From: Gallionellaceae bacterium
GTDB lineage: Bacteria > Pseudomonadota > Gammaproteobacteria > Burkholderiales > Gallionellaceae
Reading direction: 5' to 3'
Assembly: GCA_030834965.1 (NCBI GenBank)
Contig: JAUQWW010000029.1
Span: 1 to 62,930, forward strand
DNA length: 62,930 nt
Shown here: piece after piece, positions 1-8,495 of the stretch
Layout of the letters: every line of letters begins with the position of its first letter
Numbering within the stretch: position 1 is the stretch's first letter
Translations under genes and position numbers: made by a program
Notes under the pieces: model-generated
Databases searched by the model: none
Told to the model about the DNA's origin: nothing
What the model saw: only the letters and a program-made list of their open reading frames with translations

Positions 1-107
1 GGCGTATCGGCATTGGCGATGTTGGATGCGAGCAGCTCCTGCCGCGCCGCGCGCAATTTCAGCGCAGTCTGTTGAAACTGTAAGGCGTCATCGATTTTGC
101 TGGTCAT
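1..107 (-). CDS. flgB: Flagellar basal-body rod protein FlgB, N-terminal part
   Basis: Only the first 35 codons are inside the window; the gene continues leftward past base 1. The translation begins [13 protein letters not shown] and continues through the [10 protein letters not shown] segment that marks the N-terminus of flagellar rod and hook proteins. FlgB forms the proximal rod with FlgC, FlgF and FlgG, exported by the flagellar type III system. A GGGAGA ribosome site precedes the ATG at 107. The gene is divergent from flgA with about 150 bases between them, the usual flgA/flgB arrangement. The identification is secure from the motif; nothing can be said about the remaining three quarters of the protein. 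Confidence 0.9.
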   Translation of the reverse strand, partial: MTSKIDDALQFQQTALKLRAARQELLASNIANADT

Positions 108-260
108 GATTGTCTCCCGGCTTGCCACGCTACTTCTTCCATGACGCACATACTAAACACCAATGTGCCGTGGCCATGACCCGATTAAGCGTGGAAACCC
201 GCCTCATTTCCCGCGTTAAAAAGACTTCCCTGAATGGCCCCACAGGCCGACAATGCGGGC

Positions 261-995
261 ATGAAAAGACATGTATTCTGGATATTTCTCGGCTTGCTGT
301 TGTACGACCCGTCCGTCCAGGCAGCGGTACAGCAGAATCGTGCTGCGCAGCAGCAAAGCCACGCCGAAATCCGCGCAGCCGCCGAAACCTTCGTGCACGC
401 GCAAACACACACCCTGCCGGGCCAGGTAACCATCAAGGTCAGCGAGATAGACCGTCGCATTGCGCTGCCTGCCTGCCCGGCTCTGGAAGCATTCTTGCCA
501 CCCGGCGGGCAATTGCTCGGCAACAGCTCGGTAGGTGTGCGCTGCACCGGCCCGAAACCCTGGACGATGTTCGTGCCGGTGCAAGTCAAAGTCAGTGCCA
601 GCCTGCTCATCGCCAGCAGACCGCTGCAGCAGGGGCACGTGCTACAGGACGAAGACATTGCCAGCCAGAGCGGCGAGCTGACACATGCAGGCATTCTCAC
701 CAACCCGGCGCAGGCCGTCGGCAAGGTGCTCAAATTTGGTGTCGGTGCCGGCCAAGTGTTAAAGCAGGACATGCTGCGCGCGCCCTATGCGGTGACGCAG
801 GGGCAGACCGTGCAACTGCATGTCGAGGGAGAGGGTTTCATGATCCATTCCGAAGGACAGGCGCTGGGTAACGCAGCAGAGGGACAAAGTGTGCAGATCA
901 GGACCTCATCCGGCCAGGTAGTGAGCGGCGTGGCCAAGTCAGGCGGAATGGTCGAGGTGCGTCCCAATAGAATGCCAACCGGCAATGTGCGCTGA
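261..995 (+). CDS. flgA: Flagellar P-ring assembly chaperone FlgA
   Basis: The protein has 244 residues. FlgA is a periplasmic chaperone that helps FlgI assemble into the P ring. The ATG at 261 is preferred over an upstream in-frame start at 234 because it puts a normal signal peptide (MKRHVFWIFLGLLLYDPSVQA) exactly at the N-terminus. The C-terminal half carries the SAF/ChapFlgA features: ASRPLQQGHVLQDEDI, then GKVLKFGVGAGQVLKQDMLR, and a final beta-rich part with the family's V(A)-SGGMVEV ending. It is divergent from flgB and is followed by flgM and flgN on the same strand, although a separate promoter before flgM suggests that flgMN are also transcribed independently. Confidence 0.92.
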   Translation: MKRHVFWIFLGLLLYDPSVQAAVQQNRAAQQQSHAEIRAAAETFVHAQTHTLPGQVTIKVSEIDRRIALPACPALEAFLPPGGQLLGNSSVGVRCTGPKPWTMFVPVQVKVSASLLIASRPLQQGHVLQDEDIASQSGELTHAGILTNPAQAVGKVLKFGVGAGQVLKQDMLRAPYAVTQGQTVQLHVEGEGFMIHSEGQALGNAAEGQSVQIRTSSGQVVSGVAKSGGMVEVRPNRMPTGNVR

Positions 996-1011
996 CGATG
1001 ACCAAGCCCGG

Positions 1012-1031
1012 AGCCTGATACTTCTCAGGCT
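1012..1031 (+). other. Stem-loop after flgA
   Basis: AGCCTGA (1012-1018) and TCAGGCT (1025-1031) form a perfect 7-bp stem with a 6-nt loop, 17 bases after the flgA stop codon. No T-run follows, so this is not a convincing intrinsic terminator. It could stabilise the flgA 3' end or attenuate read-through into flgM. Confidence 0.35.
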
Positions 1032-1085
1032 GCCCGGCCATATTGTGCGAGAAGGAACACTGGTGTATAAATGACGCGCATACCC

Positions 1086-1112
1086 TAAAGTTTTGCGCCA
1101 CGCTGCCGATGT
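1086..1112 (+). promoter_or_regulatory. FliA (sigma-28) promoter of flgM
   Basis: TAAAGTTT (1086-1093), an 11-base spacer and GCCGATGT (1105-1112) match the sigma-28 consensus TAAAGTTT-N11-GCCGATAA, missing only the last two positions. Transcription would begin near 1119, about 28 bases before the chosen flgM start. A FliA promoter in front of flgM is the expected class III arrangement, which makes the anti-sigma factor part of its own feedback loop. Confidence 0.85.
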
Positions 1113-1146
1113 AATGGCTATCTGAGCCAGGAATAAGGTGATAACC

Positions 1147-1464
1147 GTGAAAATTGAAAAATCCTCCAAGCCTCTGCCCGTTGCGCCTAGCGGCGAAGGT
1201 CAGGCGCGCGCACCGGCCGCGAAGCCTGCGGCTGGCGGCGCACAATCCTCATCCACCGCCGGCACCAGCGTGCATCTGGGTGCAACGTCCTCGCAGTTGC
1301 TCAGCATGGAAAGCAGCATGGCGAACACGCCCGTGGTGGACGTGGCAAAGGTGGCCGAAATCAAGCAAGCCATCAGTGAAAACCGCTTCCAGGTTAATTC
1401 CGGTGTGGTGGCAGATCGCCTGATCGAGACGGTGCAAGACTTGATCAGCTCACATAAAGCCTGA
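1147..1464 (+). CDS. flgM: Anti-sigma-28 factor FlgM
   Basis: The protein has 105 residues. FlgM binds FliA and blocks late flagellar transcription until it is exported through the finished hook-basal body. The N-terminal part is low-complexity and Ala/Ser/Gly-rich, as expected for the disordered export half. The C-terminal part holds the conserved sigma-binding helices: VDVAKVAEIKQAISENRFQV followed by VVADRLIETVQDLI. I chose the GTG at 1147 (MKIEKSSKPLP) because AAGGTG lies just upstream at proper spacing; a GTG at 1138 is also in frame. The gene is preceded by a FliA-type promoter and followed six bases later by flgN. Confidence 0.9.
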   Translation: MKIEKSSKPLPVAPSGEGQARAPAAKPAAGGAQSSSTAGTSVHLGATSSQLLSMESSMANTPVVDVAKVAEIKQAISENRFQVNSGVVADRLIETVQDLISSHKA

Positions 1465-1470
1465 CGCCCT

Positions 1471-1953
1471 GTGGTTCGCAACACCCCCACGCCAACGGAC
1501 ATCGCATCCCAACTGCAAGCCGAACGTGACGCGCTGCATGCTTTTGTCACGCTGCTTGAAACCGAACAGCAAGCCCTGATCGCCGGACAGGCCGAGCAAT
1601 TATTAGCTTTGGCCGATAGCAAGACCCGCGCGGTGCATGCATTGAACAATCTGGCCAGTGCGCGCAAGAACGCCCTGCTTGCACGCGGTGCAAATAATGA
1701 TTCCGGCGGCGTAGAAGCCTGGTTGCAGGCGCATGCCCCGGACAGCCTGCCAGTGTGGCACGACATACAGAATCTGGCCGCACACACTCAACAGAAAAAC
1801 CGCAGCAATGGAGAATTGATTCAGGCCAGACTGAAGCACAACCAGCAGGCACTGACGGTGTTGCGCAACGCTGTGAACAGCGCCAGCGGCTTGTACGGCC
1901 CGGACGGCCAGCCACACCTGCCTACTTCAGGCCGCACCCTGGGAAGCGGCTAA
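1471..1953 (+). CDS. flgN: Flagellar export chaperone FlgN
   Basis: The 160-residue protein is almost entirely helical. FlgN is the cytoplasmic chaperone for the hook-filament junction proteins FlgK and FlgL. Family features visible are the N-terminal helix rich in Q/E/L (QLQAERDALHAFVTLLETEQ), the segment LLALADSKTRAVHAL, and the helix ending LIQARLKHNQQALTVL, followed by a short LYGPDGQP tail that is common in betaproteobacterial FlgN. The start is a GTG six bases after the flgM stop, so the two genes are probably cotranscribed. It converges on motD with only six bases between the stop codons and no terminator hairpin. Confidence 0.87.
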   Translation: MVRNTPTPTDIASQLQAERDALHAFVTLLETEQQALIAGQAEQLLALADSKTRAVHALNNLASARKNALLARGANNDSGGVEAWLQAHAPDSLPVWHDIQNLAAHTQQKNRSNGELIQARLKHNQQALTVLRNAVNSASGLYGPDGQPHLPTSGRTLGSG

Positions 1954-1959
1954 TCAGGA

Positions 1960-2712
1960 TTACTGCACCGGGCGCTCCGCCGCAGGTGCAAGAATCGTGA
2001 CCGCGACCCGGCGGTTGCGCGCACGCCCCTCTGGCGTGTCGTTGGAAGCGACCGGGCGGTTGGAGGCAGACCCCACCGCTGTCAGGCGCTGCGCTGCAAC
2101 CCCATGTTCGATGAACAGGCGCACTACGCTGCTGGCGCGCGCCGAAGACAGTTCCCAATTGGATGGAAATTGCGTGGTATTAATGGCGACATCATCGGTA
2201 TGCCCCTGTACTTCGATGGCATGATCGCCCTGCCCCAGCACCTCTGCTACTTTGGTCAGTGTTTTTACCGAATCGCCCTGCAATACTGCCTCTCCTGAAT
2301 CGAACAGAACGCTGGCATTGATCTCCAGCACCAATCCCCGTTCAGTCTGAGTAACGCTGACCTGGCCGCTCTTTACCAGCGGCGCCAAAATCTGCTTGAG
2401 GTTGTTGGCGATAGCCTGCATGCGCTCCTGCTGCATGCGCTGCCGTTCAACCAGCCTGGCATTCCTCCGCTCCACCAGCGATTTCAGCAGCATGTCCTGC
2501 TCACTGAGCGGGGCGATCGCCTCCGGCCTGGGTGCCTGATTGCCGAACGCGGAGATCAGTGATGCGCTGAAGACTCTGTACTTGCCTTCGTTCACCGAGG
2601 AAATGGCGTACATCACCACAAAAAAGGCAAACAGCAGGGTGATGAAATCGGCATACGAAATCAGCCAGCGGTCGAGGTTCTCATGTTCCGCGCGTTTGGG
2701 CCGGCGTGCCAT
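1960..2712 (-). CDS. motD: Flagellar stator protein MotD (MotB family)
   Basis: The 250-residue protein has the MotB layout: a short cytoplasmic N-terminus, one transmembrane helix at about residues 18-38 starting ISYADFITLLFAFF with the essential proton-binding Asp, a helical linker, and an OmpA-like peptidoglycan-binding domain (IEVQGHTDD, NWELSSARA, GRARNRRV). The ATG at 2712 is chosen because it lies one base from the motC stop and gives the MARRPKR N-terminus. Paired with MotC it forms a second stator, distinct from MotAB at 29-31 kb. MotCD sets of this kind are known from Pseudomonas and many betaproteobacteria. Confidence 0.9.
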   Translation of the reverse strand: MARRPKRAEHENLDRWLISYADFITLLFAFFVVMYAISSVNEGKYRVFSASLISAFGNQAPRPEAIAPLSEQDMLLKSLVERRNARLVERQRMQQERMQAIANNLKQILAPLVKSGQVSVTQTERGLVLEINASVLFDSGEAVLQGDSVKTLTKVAEVLGQGDHAIEVQGHTDDVAINTTQFPSNWELSSARASSVVRLFIEHGVAAQRLTAVGSASNRPVASNDTPEGRARNRRVAVTILAPAAERPVQ

Positions 2713-2713
2713 G

Positions 2714-3454
2714 TCAGGAAATATACCCCTGCAGTTTGTTTTCGATAAAGCGCGGATTCTCGCCACTGGCAATGGCTGCCAGCCCGTCCACCACCATACC
2801 GCGCATCGCCACCTGCTGTGCGATTAACACTTTCAGCTTGTTTGCCATCGGCAAAAACACCAGGTTTGCCAGCCCCACCCCGTAGATGGTGGAGACGAAT
2901 GCAACCGCGATGCCTGCGCCGAGTTTTGACGGATCACTCAGGCTCTGCATGACGTGCACGAGCCCGAGCACCGCACCCAGAATGCCGATCGTGGGTGAAT
3001 AACCTGCCGCCGATTCCCACACCCGCGCGGATTGCCAGCGCAGCTCCTCAAAAGTCTGAATGTCCACTTCCAGCACCTGGCGGATTTTCTCCGCGCTGTT
3101 TCCGTCGACCAGCAGTTGCAATCCTTTTTTTACAAACGGATCGCTGCTTGCCGTGACTTGGGATTCCAGTGCCAGTATCCCGTCCTTGCGCGCCATGCTG
3201 CTCCAGGACGTGATCCGGTAAACCAGCGTCTGTGCAGACAACTGCGGCGTGACGAATACCCAGCGCCCCATCCTGATGCCGGTCACGAAAACTTTCAGCG
3301 GGCTTTGCAGCATCACCGCACCCAGCGTGCCACCGAACACAATGAGGAAAGCCGTTCCTTGGAACAGGATGGAAATGCCCCCGCCTTCAAGCAGCTGCCC
3401 GCCCAGGATGCCGCCCAGGCCAAGCAGCAGGCCGGCGATACTGAGCTTGTCCAT
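2714..3454 (-). CDS. motC: Flagellar stator protein MotC (MotA family)
   Basis: The 246-residue membrane protein of the MotA/TolQ/ExbB superfamily starts MDKLSIAGLLLGLGGILGG and has four predicted transmembrane segments, two near the N-terminus and two between about 145 and 205 (SPTIGILGAVLGLVHVM and AFVSTIYGVGLANLVFLPMA). The ATG at 3454 shares one base with the fliA stop (TGATG), so translation is probably coupled; a TTG just upstream is a less likely start. With MotD it forms a torque-generating stator. The position directly behind fliA is the same as in other flhF-flhG-fliA-motC-motD clusters. Confidence 0.92.
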   Translation of the reverse strand: MDKLSIAGLLLGLGGILGGQLLEGGGISILFQGTAFLIVFGGTLGAVMLQSPLKVFVTGIRMGRWVFVTPQLSAQTLVYRITSWSSMARKDGILALESQVTASSDPFVKKGLQLLVDGNSAEKIRQVLEVDIQTFEELRWQSARVWESAAGYSPTIGILGAVLGLVHVMQSLSDPSKLGAGIAVAFVSTIYGVGLANLVFLPMANKLKVLIAQQVAMRGMVVDGLAAIASGENPRFIENKLQGYIS

Positions 3455-4173
3455 CAATAGCCTTTCAGGTAACTGCGCAGGCGCGCCACAGCCTGGCTAT
3501 GCAACTGACATACGCGTGATTCGCTTACGCCCATCACCTCGCCGATTTCGCGCAGGTTCATTTCCTGCTCATAGTGCATGCCCATCAACAGGCGTTCGCG
3601 TTCCGGCAGGTTCTCGATCGCAGCAATCAACGCATCGCGAAAGCGTTCATCCTGCAACAGTTCGAGCGGATTGGCGTCACTGTCGATATCGTAGCGGTCG
3701 AAGAAATCGTCCTCTCCCTCGCCCTGAAAATCTTCGTAATACACCAGCTGCGCGCCACGCGACTCGTACAGCATCTGCTGGTATTCGGTCAGCGGCATGC
3801 CTAGCTCCTGTGCGACTTCCGCCTCGCTCGGCGGTTTGCCCAGGCGCTGCTGCAATTTGCTCATTGCCGTCTCGATGCGGCGCATGTCGCGGCGCAGGCT
3901 GCGCGGCATCCAGTCGGCATTGCGCAATTCGTCCAGCATCGCGCCGCGGATACGCTGCGCGGCATACGTCTCAAACTGCGCCCCGCGCAATTCGTCATAG
4001 CGTCCCGCTGCCTCCAGCAAGCCGATCATGCCAGCCTGGATGATATCATCCACCATCACGCTGCCTGGCAGGCGCGCCATCAAATGATGTGCGATGCGCT
4101 TCACCAACGGCGCATACTCCTTGAGGCACTGTTCCTTGTCGCACAATCCGCTTGCGGTATACATAATTCCCAT
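3454..4173 (-). CDS. fliA: RNA polymerase sigma factor FliA (sigma-28)
   Basis: The 239-residue protein is the late-flagellar sigma factor. Region 2 is clear (YAPLVKRIAHHLMARLP, DDIIQAGMIGLLEAAGRYD, then AQRIRGAMLDELR), as is region 4 with its helix-turn-helix (LREIGEVMGVSESRVCQLHS). The ATG at 4173 overlaps the flhG stop by one base (TAATG) and gives MGIMYTASG, which aligns with the MNSLYTAEG start of E. coli FliA; a second ATG three codons on is possible. Four candidate target promoters are visible in this window, in front of flgM, motA, the haem chemoreceptor and flhDC. Its inhibitor flgM is at the left end. Confidence 0.95.
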   Translation of the reverse strand: MGIMYTASGLCDKEQCLKEYAPLVKRIAHHLMARLPGSVMVDDIIQAGMIGLLEAAGRYDELRGAQFETYAAQRIRGAMLDELRNADWMPRSLRRDMRRIETAMSKLQQRLGKPPSEAEVAQELGMPLTEYQQMLYESRGAQLVYYEDFQGEGEDDFFDRYDIDSDANPLELLQDERFRDALIAAIENLPERERLLMGMHYEQEMNLREIGEVMGVSESRVCQLHSQAVARLRSYLKGY

Positions 4174-5153
4174 TAAGTTGCGTGCACCATATTGGGCAGG
4201 CGCGCCTGCCGCATCAATCGTTGCACCACATCCGGCAGACCTCCCGCTTCCCCGTTCCCGGCGGCCGGCAGCAATGTGAGGTTGCGCCCCAACTCGCCAA
4301 ATGCCAGCGCAGACTGCGCAGACGGGAATGCCTCAACGACTGGCCGGCATAATTGTGTCGCACGTTTGAGCTTGTCATCAAGTGGAATATAGCCTAAAAA
4401 TTCCACACGCACCTGCAAATGACGGCGCGCCACCTGCGCCACATTGCCGAACACGGCCCGCGCTTCCTGCTCATCACGCACCTTGTTGACCACCATTTCG
4501 AAGCTCTGTCGTCCGTCCCGCATAGCCATGCGCTTGATCAGCGCATAGCTTTCGGTGATGGCGGAGGCACTGGCATTCAGCACCAGCAATAGCGGCTGAT
4601 CTGTCGCCAGACTGGCGGAAATCGGGCTGCTCACCATCGATCCACCCAGCGGCGATGACAATCCTGCAGCAAATTTAGTCGATGACAAGCTGCCTGCCTT
4701 GGGCGATTCTGTTGCGGACACCGCGCTTGTCGCCGCATCCACCAGCACGATGTCGACGCCATGTGATGCTTCAGCCAGGCAATGCAGCAAACGCTCACGT
4801 TCCAGCGCAGACAATTGCGGCAGCGCTTGAATAGCGCGCGCTGCCGGCAGTACACACACATTCGGCTGGGGGTGCAGCATGATTTCACGCCAGGTCTTGT
4901 CACAACGCACCGCATTCAGCAGGTCATAGCGCGGCTTCAGCGCCAGCGTGTTGCCGATGTTGTCGTGCGAGAGGTTCTCGTCCAGCACCAGCACATCCTT
5001 CCCGGCGCGCGCCAGTGCCGCGGCCAGATTCACCACCACGCTGGTTGCCCCCATTCCGCTGCGCGCGGCAGCCACTGTCACCACACGCGCAGAAGCCCGC
5101 AGCAGCAGGCGGCGCAAACCCTCCGCCTGATCGGTTATACGTTCAGACAGCAT
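4173..5153 (-). CDS. flhG: MinD/ParA-like flagellar number regulator FlhG (FleN) with altered P-loop
   Basis: The protein has 326 residues from the ATG at 5153, which has GGGAGG upstream and overlaps the flhF end by 11 bases. FlhG limits flagellar number together with FlhF. The fold is recognisable: P-loop position at residues 31-38, VLVLDENLSHDNIGNTL after it, a DIVLVDAA Walker-B-like strand, and ITESYALIKRM near the C-terminus. Two things are odd. The deviant Walker A reads RSGMGATS where MinD/FlhG proteins normally have KGGVGKTS, so both the signature lysine and the phosphate-binding lysine are replaced (the codon is GCA). A Ser/Ala-rich insert of about 35 residues also follows Walker B. 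ATP turnover is therefore doubtful. Confidence 0.88.
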   Translation of the reverse strand: MLSERITDQAEGLRRLLLRASARVVTVAAARSGMGATSVVVNLAAALARAGKDVLVLDENLSHDNIGNTLALKPRYDLLNAVRCDKTWREIMLHPQPNVCVLPAARAIQALPQLSALERERLLHCLAEASHGVDIVLVDAATSAVSATESPKAGSLSSTKFAAGLSSPLGGSMVSSPISASLATDQPLLLVLNASASAITESYALIKRMAMRDGRQSFEMVVNKVRDEQEARAVFGNVAQVARRHLQVRVEFLGYIPLDDKLKRATQLCRPVVEAFPSAQSALAFGELGRNLTLLPAAGNGEAGGLPDVVQRLMRQARLPNMVHAT

Positions 5154-6411
5154 ATCCCTCCCGCGCTGTAGTTGCCGCACCCAGCCCCGCCATCAGTGCA
5201 GGAAATTCCAGTTCCTGCACGACAAATGGCGCCGTTTCGGCCACCGGATTGAAGGCGAGATGCAGCAGTTGTTCCAGGTTCACTTCATGCAGATCCTCCG
5301 GAACGCGCTGGCCGTCAGCGATATAGTGCAGCGCCAGTTTGTGGCGCACCGCTACGTCCAGCACTGCCCCCAGGGTCAGCGCCTCATCCAGCTTGGTGGG
5401 GATGCAACCGATCACGCCGGTACCGTGGTACATGCGCACCACATCATCCAGCGTATCGCCGCTGCTGGTGGCGTTGAGCAATAACAGGCGCTGCACGCCG
5501 GTTGCGTCGAACATTTCGGTTTGCGCAGCCACACGGCCATCGCGCTGCCCCATGCCGATGGTATCGATCAATACCAGATGCTTGTGCTTCAGCGCCGCCA
5601 GCGTGAGGCGCAAGTCCTCGGTGTCACGCACCGCATGCACTTCCACCCCCAGGATCTTGCCGTAAATACGCAACTGTTCATGCGCGCCGATACGGTAACT
5701 GTCAGTGGTGAGCAACGCCACCTTGTCGGCGCCATAGCGCACCACCGCGCGCGCCGCCAGCTTGGCCGTGGTGGTCGTCTTGCCCACGCCGGTAGGGCCG
5801 ATCAGCGCGACCACGCCGCCGTTCACCACGACATCTTCCTGCTGCGCGGCGACGCGCAGATTATGCCCGACCACTTTGCTCACCCAGGAAAAGTCCGCTG
5901 TGGCAGGCATTTTGTCGATCAGCTGGCGTGACAATGCCGGGCTGAATCCAGCGTTAAGCAGGTTGCGCAACATGCGTGTGCGCTGCGGATCGCGCTGCTG
6001 CATGTCCGACCACGACAGACAGGCAATCTGCTCCTGCATCATGCTGCGCATGGATTTGATCTCGCTGAGTATGTCCTGATGCGCGGGCAGCATGGCAGGG
6101 GCCTCTGCCTTTGCAGGAACTGGGGCTTCCATGCTGCCTCTGTGCGGCATGGAATCGCGCAATCGAGGCGGGTTGTGCGGAGGCATTGCCGCTGAATCTG
6201 CGGCGGGCACATGCTGTCTTGTAGCGTCGACTGGCTGCACGGGCGCCGGCTGCTTTACCAGACCGGAAAATTCCGCATGGCTCAGGGCGGTAATTTCAAT
6301 ATTCCCGCCCACCGTGTGGTTGGACAGGATGACCGCGTCTTCGCCCAGCTCCATGCGCACCAGCCGCAGCGCTTCGCGAGATGTTTTTGCCACATATGTC
6401 TTCTTGCTCAT
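5143..6411 (-). CDS. flhF: Flagellar SRP-type GTPase FlhF
   Basis: The 422-residue protein starts with the short basic B-domain motif (SREALRLVRMELGEDAVIL), has a variable Pro/Ala-rich linker (about residues 52-112), a helical N-domain and the SRP-family G domain. G1 is GPTGVGKTT at 205-213, followed by LLTTDSYRIGAHEQL, G3 DTIGM at 283-287, and the TKLDEA G4 segment. FlhF places the flagellar basal body, usually at a pole, and is stimulated by FlhG. It overlaps flhA by four bases (ATGA) and flhG by eleven, so the three are translationally coupled. Having both flhF and flhDC suggests polar flagella under FlhDC control. Confidence 0.95.
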   Translation of the reverse strand: MSKKTYVAKTSREALRLVRMELGEDAVILSNHTVGGNIEITALSHAEFSGLVKQPAPVQPVDATRQHVPAADSAAMPPHNPPRLRDSMPHRGSMEAPVPAKAEAPAMLPAHQDILSEIKSMRSMMQEQIACLSWSDMQQRDPQRTRMLRNLLNAGFSPALSRQLIDKMPATADFSWVSKVVGHNLRVAAQQEDVVVNGGVVALIGPTGVGKTTTTAKLAARAVVRYGADKVALLTTDSYRIGAHEQLRIYGKILGVEVHAVRDTEDLRLTLAALKHKHLVLIDTIGMGQRDGRVAAQTEMFDATGVQRLLLLNATSSGDTLDDVVRMYHGTGVIGCIPTKLDEALTLGAVLDVAVRHKLALHYIADGQRVPEDLHEVNLEQLLHLAFNPVAETAPFVVQELEFPALMAGLGAATTAREGYAV

Positions 6412-8495
6412 ACTCTACCCCCTACCATTGAAGTCACCCGCACGGCCTTGAAGCCGGGCACCTCTTCATGTGAAATAACCTTGAGTTGCGGCAACGCACG
6501 TTTCAGAAAACGGGCCAGTAAATCGCGCAGCTGTCCCGGCACCAGCAGCACCGTCGGCAGCCCCAACTGCTCCTGTGCCTGCGCCGCATTGCGCGCCTCG
6601 CGCAGCAGCGTATCGGCCAGCCCCGGTTCGATCGCCTGATTTCCGCCACCCGCCTGCATGGCCTGCATCAGAATGTATTCCAGCTCCTTGTCCATGCCGA
6701 TGACCTGCAATTCCTGCGCCGACGGATAGAACTGCTGCACGATGGCCGGGCCCAGTGCCACCCGCACCACAGCAGTGAGCCGGTACGGGTCCTGGATCTG
6801 TGCCGCATACTCCGCCAGTGTTTCCAGTATGGTGCGCATATCGCGGATATGCATGCCTTCATCGAGCAGGTTCTGCAGCACCTTCTGCACGGTGGAAAGC
6901 GGCAGCAGCTTGGGCACCAGATCCTCGGTGAGCTTGGGCGCAATCTTGGCAAGGTGATCGAACAGATTCTGCAATTCCTGGCGACCCAGCAGCTCGGCAG
7001 CATGCGTGTGGATGAGATGGCTCAGGTGGGTGGCAATCACCGTGCTGGCATCGACCACGGTGTAGCCCATCGCTTGTGCCTGTTCGCGCATCCCCGAATC
7101 CACCCAGACAGCAGGCAGGCCGAACGCCGGGTCGCGCGTCGGGTTGCCGGGCAGGGTGCCGCCGGCGTTGCCGGGATTGATGGCCAGAAACATGTTGGGA
7201 TAGGCTTCTCCCGCACCGATTTCCGCGCCCTTCAGCGTGATGCGGTAGGCATTCGGGCGCAGGTCGAGATTGTCGCGGATGTGAATGGCGGATGGCAGGA
7301 AGCCGATATCCTGAGTGAATTTCTTGCGTATGCCCTTGATGCGGCGCAACAGGTCGCCATCCTGCGCCTTGTCCACCAGCGAGATCAGCCGGTAGCCGAC
7401 TTCCATCCCCAGCACATCCACCTGTGCCACATCTTCCCAGCTGGCTTCCGGCGCCTCGGTGACGGCCGGAACAGCCGCACTCTCCGCTTCGGGTTTTTCG
7501 GCTGCCTGTTTGGCGCGTTGCAGAATGAACCAGGCAAGACCGCCCAGTGCGCCCGCCAGCAGCAGAAAGGCAAAATGCGGCATGCCGGGAATCATGCCCA
7601 TCATGCCGATGATGCCGGCAGTCAGCAGGAGCAGCTGCGGCTGGCTGAACAACTGCCCCACCAGCTGCTGGCCGATATTTTCTTCAGTGGATACGCGGCT
7701 CACCACCAGGCCGGCTGCGGTGGATATCACCAGCGCCGGGATCTGCGCGACCAGTCCGTCGCCGATGGCAAGCAGCGTGTAATTGTTCGCGGCAGTGCCT
7801 ATGTCCAGGTTGTGCTGGAATACGCCCACGATCAGGCCGCCGATGATGTTGATGAAAATGATGATGATGCCGGCGACTGCATCGCCACGCACGAATTTGC
7901 TGGCACCGTCCATCGAGCCGAAGAAATCGGCTTCCTGGGCAATGGTCGCGCGGCGGCGGCGTGCCTCATCTTCTCCGATCAGGCCCGCATTGAGATCGGC
8001 GTCGATCGCCATCTGTTTGCCGGGCATCGCATCCAGGGTGAAGCGCGCGCCCACTTCAGCGATACGCCCCGCACCTTTGGTAATCACCACGAAGTTGATC
8101 ACCACCAGGATGGTGAATACAACAATGCCGACCGCGTAGTTGCCGCCCACCAGAAAGTGTCCGAATGCCTCGATGACCTTGCCTGCTGCCGCCGGACCGG
8201 TATGGCCTTCCAGCAACACCACACGCGTGGAAGCCACGTTGAGAGACAGGCGCAGCAGCGTGGTAATCAGCAGCACCGTGGGAAACACCGAAAAGTCCAG
8301 CGCCTTGGTGGTATTCATGCTTACCAGCAGCACCATGACGGCCATCGCAATATTGAAGGTGAACAGGATGTCGAGCAGGATGGGTGGCAGCGGCAGCACC
8401 ATCATCGCCAGTATCATCACGATCAACACCGGCCCGGCCAGGCCGCGCAGACCGGCGCGCTTGATAAAATTCTGTATCATCAACAGCAGGTTCAT
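6408..8495 (-). CDS. flhA: Flagellar type III export gate protein FlhA
   Basis: The protein has 695 residues, the normal family length. The N-terminal half contains about eight transmembrane segments (from VLIVMILAMMVLPLPPILLD onward) and the FHIPEP-type cytoplasmic loop including AEVGARFTLDAMPGKQMAID and the acidic/arginine-rich QEADFFGSMDG region. The C-terminal half from about residue 350 is the soluble docking domain for export chaperones. FlhA forms the nonameric export gate and couples proton flow to secretion. It overlaps flhB upstream and flhF downstream by four bases each, so flhB-flhA-flhF-flhG-fliA form one tightly packed operon. Confidence 0.96.
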   Translation of the reverse strand: MNLLLMIQNFIKRAGLRGLAGPVLIVMILAMMVLPLPPILLDILFTFNIAMAVMVLLVSMNTTKALDFSVFPTVLLITTLLRLSLNVASTRVVLLEGHTGPAAAGKVIEAFGHFLVGGNYAVGIVVFTILVVINFVVITKGAGRIAEVGARFTLDAMPGKQMAIDADLNAGLIGEDEARRRRATIAQEADFFGSMDGASKFVRGDAVAGIIIIFINIIGGLIVGVFQHNLDIGTAANNYTLLAIGDGLVAQIPALVISTAAGLVVSRVSTEENIGQQLVGQLFSQPQLLLLTAGIIGMMGMIPGMPHFAFLLLAGALGGLAWFILQRAKQAAEKPEAESAAVPAVTEAPEASWEDVAQVDVLGMEVGYRLISLVDKAQDGDLLRRIKGIRKKFTQDIGFLPSAIHIRDNLDLRPNAYRITLKGAEIGAGEAYPNMFLAINPGNAGGTLPGNPTRDPAFGLPAVWVDSGMREQAQAMGYTVVDASTVIATHLSHLIHTHAAELLGRQELQNLFDHLAKIAPKLTEDLVPKLLPLSTVQKVLQNLLDEGMHIRDMRTILETLAEYAAQIQDPYRLTAVVRVALGPAIVQQFYPSAQELQVIGMDKELEYILMQAMQAGGGNQAIEPGLADTLLREARNAAQAQEQLGLPTVLLVPGQLRDLLARFLKRALPQLKVISHEEVPGFKAVRVTSMVGGRV

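Noticed and set aside
218-255. Possible FliA promoter before flgA (TAAA ... GCCGACAA)
   Set aside because: The spacing is about 25 bases instead of 15 between TAAA and the -10, unlike the four accepted sites.
110-871. 253-codon plus-strand frame overlapping flgA
   Set aside because: Out-of-frame Arg/Ala-rich shadow; flgA in the other frame has a signal peptide and family motifs.
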